Source of the DNA: Candidatus Woesearchaeota archaeon CG1_02_57_44
GTDB lineage: Archaea; Nanobdellota; Nanobdellia; Woesearchaeales; CG1-02-57-44
Reading direction: 5' to 3'
Assembly: GCA_001871415.1 (NCBI GenBank)
Contig: MNWW01000020.1
Location: forward strand, 1-51,812
DNA: 51,812 nucleotides
Shown: positions 50,728-51,812 of the stretch, piece after piece
Position numbering within the stretch: the stretch's first letter is position 1
Layout: each line of letters begins with the position of its first letter
The notes under the pieces: generated by a model
Told to the model about the DNA's origin: nothing
Seen by the model: only the letters and a program-made list of their open reading frames with translations
The model's database searches: none
Program-made: the position numbers and the translations under genes

Positions 50728-51141
50728 TTACTGTAGAAGCGTAAGCGCTTTTCCCGTGGTGATGATGGGGATTCCATGGTATGCTTGCAATGATAGCAGG
50801 TCGGTGTCGCCGCTGACGATGTAATCTGCGTCTGCAGCTTGCGCGCACTCAAGGAACTTGTTGTCCTCAGGGTCTCTGCACTCGTGTATTGTGATATTCG
50901 GGGTGATTACATCGGATAGGAGTATGACCTTGGCAAGAAGCATGGCCTGGGTGATGTTCGTGCGAGAGATAGCATCAGAGAACTTAGCCCTTTGCAGGAC
51001 GCTGGCCACTTCTATCATGATGTCCTGGCTGGTGCAGATGGTGATGGCGCCTTGCTCTGCTTTCCGGAGCAAGGTTGCCTCGTTCCCGTCCCAGAGAAGT
51101 CCCGAGATGATGGTGTTCGTATCAAGCACAAGCCTAGGCAC
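50728..51141 (-). CDS. PIN-domain toxin (VapC-like)
   Basis: 137 aa. Acidic active-site residues are in place: LDTNTIISGLL (first Asp), IMIEVASVL (Glu), DPEDNKFLECA and YIVSGDTDLLSL (later Asp). It matches COG1569-type PIN proteins, which are RNases. The start is a GTG (51141) overlapping the AbrB stop by 8 nt. It pairs with the AbrB antitoxin upstream. Confidence 0.88.
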   Translation of the reverse strand: MPRLVLDTNTIISGLLWDGNEATLLRKAEQGAITICTSQDIMIEVASVLQRAKFSDAISRTNITQAMLLAKVILLSDVITPNITIHECRDPEDNKFLECAQAADADYIVSGDTDLLSLQAYHGIPIITTGKALTLLQ

Positions 51142-51397
51142 CTTTCCTCACATCCTTCACAGCTTTGCGCACCTCAGCTCTGGTGACGCCAAGGTCTTTC
51201 GCTGCTCTGCGCAGAGGTCTTGCCAGCTCATCAAGGCTCTGCTTCAGGGCCTCAGGATCAAGCTTCTTGAGTATAACGGTGCCCTCTTCGCCAAAGACCA
51301 GGAACTGGTCGGATCTCTTTATGCCCATCGCTTTGCGCAGCGATGACGGTATGACGACCTGTCCTTTCTCGGATATGCGTGTCAGTTGTATGTGCAT
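51134..51397 (-). CDS. AbrB/SpoVT-type antitoxin
   Basis: 87 aa from ATG 51397 (MHIQLTRISEKGQVVIP), supported by GGTGATG upstream; the track start at 51502 is rejected. ISEKGQVVIPSSLRKAMGIKRSDQFLVF is the swapped-hairpin AbrB DNA-binding motif, and the Lys/Arg-rich tail (RRAAKDLGVTRAEVRKAVKDV) would contact the PIN toxin. It probably represses its own promoter through the inverted repeat at 51416-51439. Confidence 0.85.
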   Translation of the reverse strand: MHIQLTRISEKGQVVIPSSLRKAMGIKRSDQFLVFGEEGTVILKKLDPEALKQSLDELARPLRRAAKDLGVTRAEVRKAVKDVRKGA

Positions 51398-51415
51398 ACG
51401 AGCATCACCTGTAGG

Positions 51416-51439
51416 ATAAGTAAACTGTATCTTACTTAT
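51416..51439 (-). promoter_or_regulatory. Inverted repeat in AbrB/PIN promoter
   Basis: ATAAGTAA (51416-51423) and TTACTTAT (51432-51439) form a perfect 8-bp inverted repeat with an 8-nt spacer. It lies within and just below the TATA-like ATTAATAAG of the AbrB promoter. The half-site TTACTTA also occurs at the second MNT operator. Confidence 0.55.
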
Positions 51440-51651
51440 TAATGTTGTGCCTGCTGTCATCCCTTTGGCAGGGTATTGGTGGCATGGCGGGTGCAATCGC
51501 ATGACGCCCGTTCAAGTGCCGCTCCTTAATGTGATTGCTGTAGAATTTTCCGCAAGATGTGCGGATAGGAAGCATATGACCTACTGGTTATATCGCCGGT
51601 CATGACAGCGCCTTGCATCGGCAAGGGTATTGGCCACGATTCTCATCAACG

Positions 51652-51789
51652 TTATTGCAAAGCACGGGGTTGAATACCCCGTCCTTCAGGACGTGCTTTG
51701 CAATTCAAAAATCCGCCTGCAATGACGAGGCGCGGTAATACCGCGGCCTTCAGGCCGCGGTTAGCGCCGAGTGGTGGATTTTTGTTATT
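51652..51789 (+). repeat. Structured dispersed element, copy 3
   Basis: 138 nt, differing from copy 1 by about seven bases and one indel. The fold is perfect here: TTGCAAAGCAC/GTGCTTTGCAA closes a junction of GGGGTTGAATACCCC and GTCC-TTCA-GGAC; CAAAAATCCGCC/GGTGGATTTTTG closes a second hairpin with the GGCGC/GCGCC and ACCGCGGCC-TTCA-GGCCGCGGT stems. It begins TTATT and ends GTTATT. The 150 nt before it (51503-51651) hold no gene I can see. The window ends 23 nt downstream, so its neighbour is unknown. Confidence 0.85.
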
Positions 51790-51812
51790 CTGATACTATT
51801 CGGTAAATTTGG

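Noticed and set aside
8797-51789. CRISPR array
   Set aside because: No short direct repeats with regular spacers anywhere in the window. The three related elements are tens of kb apart and are folded units.

Overview
The window is archaeal. Hallmark archaeal/eukaryotic-type information genes are spread through it: aRF1 with NIKS and GGQ motifs, aIF5A, aIF5B, aEF1-beta, L37Ae, L40e, RNA polymerase subunit Rpo12, prefoldin beta, Trm1, a Trm-G10/Trm11-type methyltransferase, NucS/EndoMS, a DRG GTPase, DUF371 and UPF0147 proteins. Many genes start 25-30 nt downstream of a TATA-like box with no Shine-Dalgarno sequence, which suggests leaderless transcripts; genes inside operons often use ATGA/TGATG overlaps or purine-rich Shine-Dalgarno sites. 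The DNA is GC-rich and gene-dense. A DPANN (Woesearchaeota-like) lineage seems plausible from gene content, but that is an inference.

Layout. 1-3.3 kb: a gene cut by the left edge, a thioredoxin-fold protein, and an 836-aa GlnD-like protein. 3.4-7.1 kb: E1-alpha, E1-beta and E2 of a 2-oxoacid (pyruvate-type) dehydrogenase. 7.1-9.0 kb: a HEPN/MNT toxin-antitoxin pair with a palindromic operator, two 23-residue microprotein genes and copy 1 of a structured repeat. 9.0-16.6 kb: a duplicated PD-(D/E)XK protein, then (minus strand) a tight five-gene run LplB-LplA-rhomboid-membrane protein-SF1 helicase/nuclease. 16.7-25.7 kb: RNA methyltransferases, a site-2 protease, an AAA ATPase behind aIF5A and L40e, a flavoprotein and a PUA-domain protein. 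25.8-32.3 kb: tRNA-Pro, repeat copy 2, the L37Ae-Rpo12-prefoldin-UPF0147 operon, MscS, a gluzincin, aRF1 and a SprT-like protease. 32.2-35.9 kb: a three-gene operon with ATGA overlaps coding for a RelA/SpoT-type HD protein, a RelA/SpoT-type synthetase-like protein and an unknown protein. 36-47 kb: housekeeping genes, LemA/TPM, an ArsR-microprotein-permease unit, aIF5B, Trm1, NucS and a second MNT/HEPN pair. 47.4-51.8 kb: aEF1-beta with its zinc-ribbon partner, a 907-aa coiled-coil protein, an AbrB/PIN toxin-antitoxin pair and repeat copy 3.

How parts fit together. The E2 lipoyl domain needs lipoate, and the bipartite lipoate ligase 8 kb away can supply it; no E3 (dihydrolipoamide dehydrogenase) is visible here. 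The strongest candidates for undescribed biology are (i) the split, diverged RelA/SpoT-like operon, (ii) a GlnD-like nucleotidyltransferase with tandem ACT domains whose HD dyad is lost, and (iii) a dispersed ~135-nt element present three times whose two folded domains are preserved by compensatory base changes. Three toxin-antitoxin promoters carry different palindromes that share a TTACT(T/C)A half-site.
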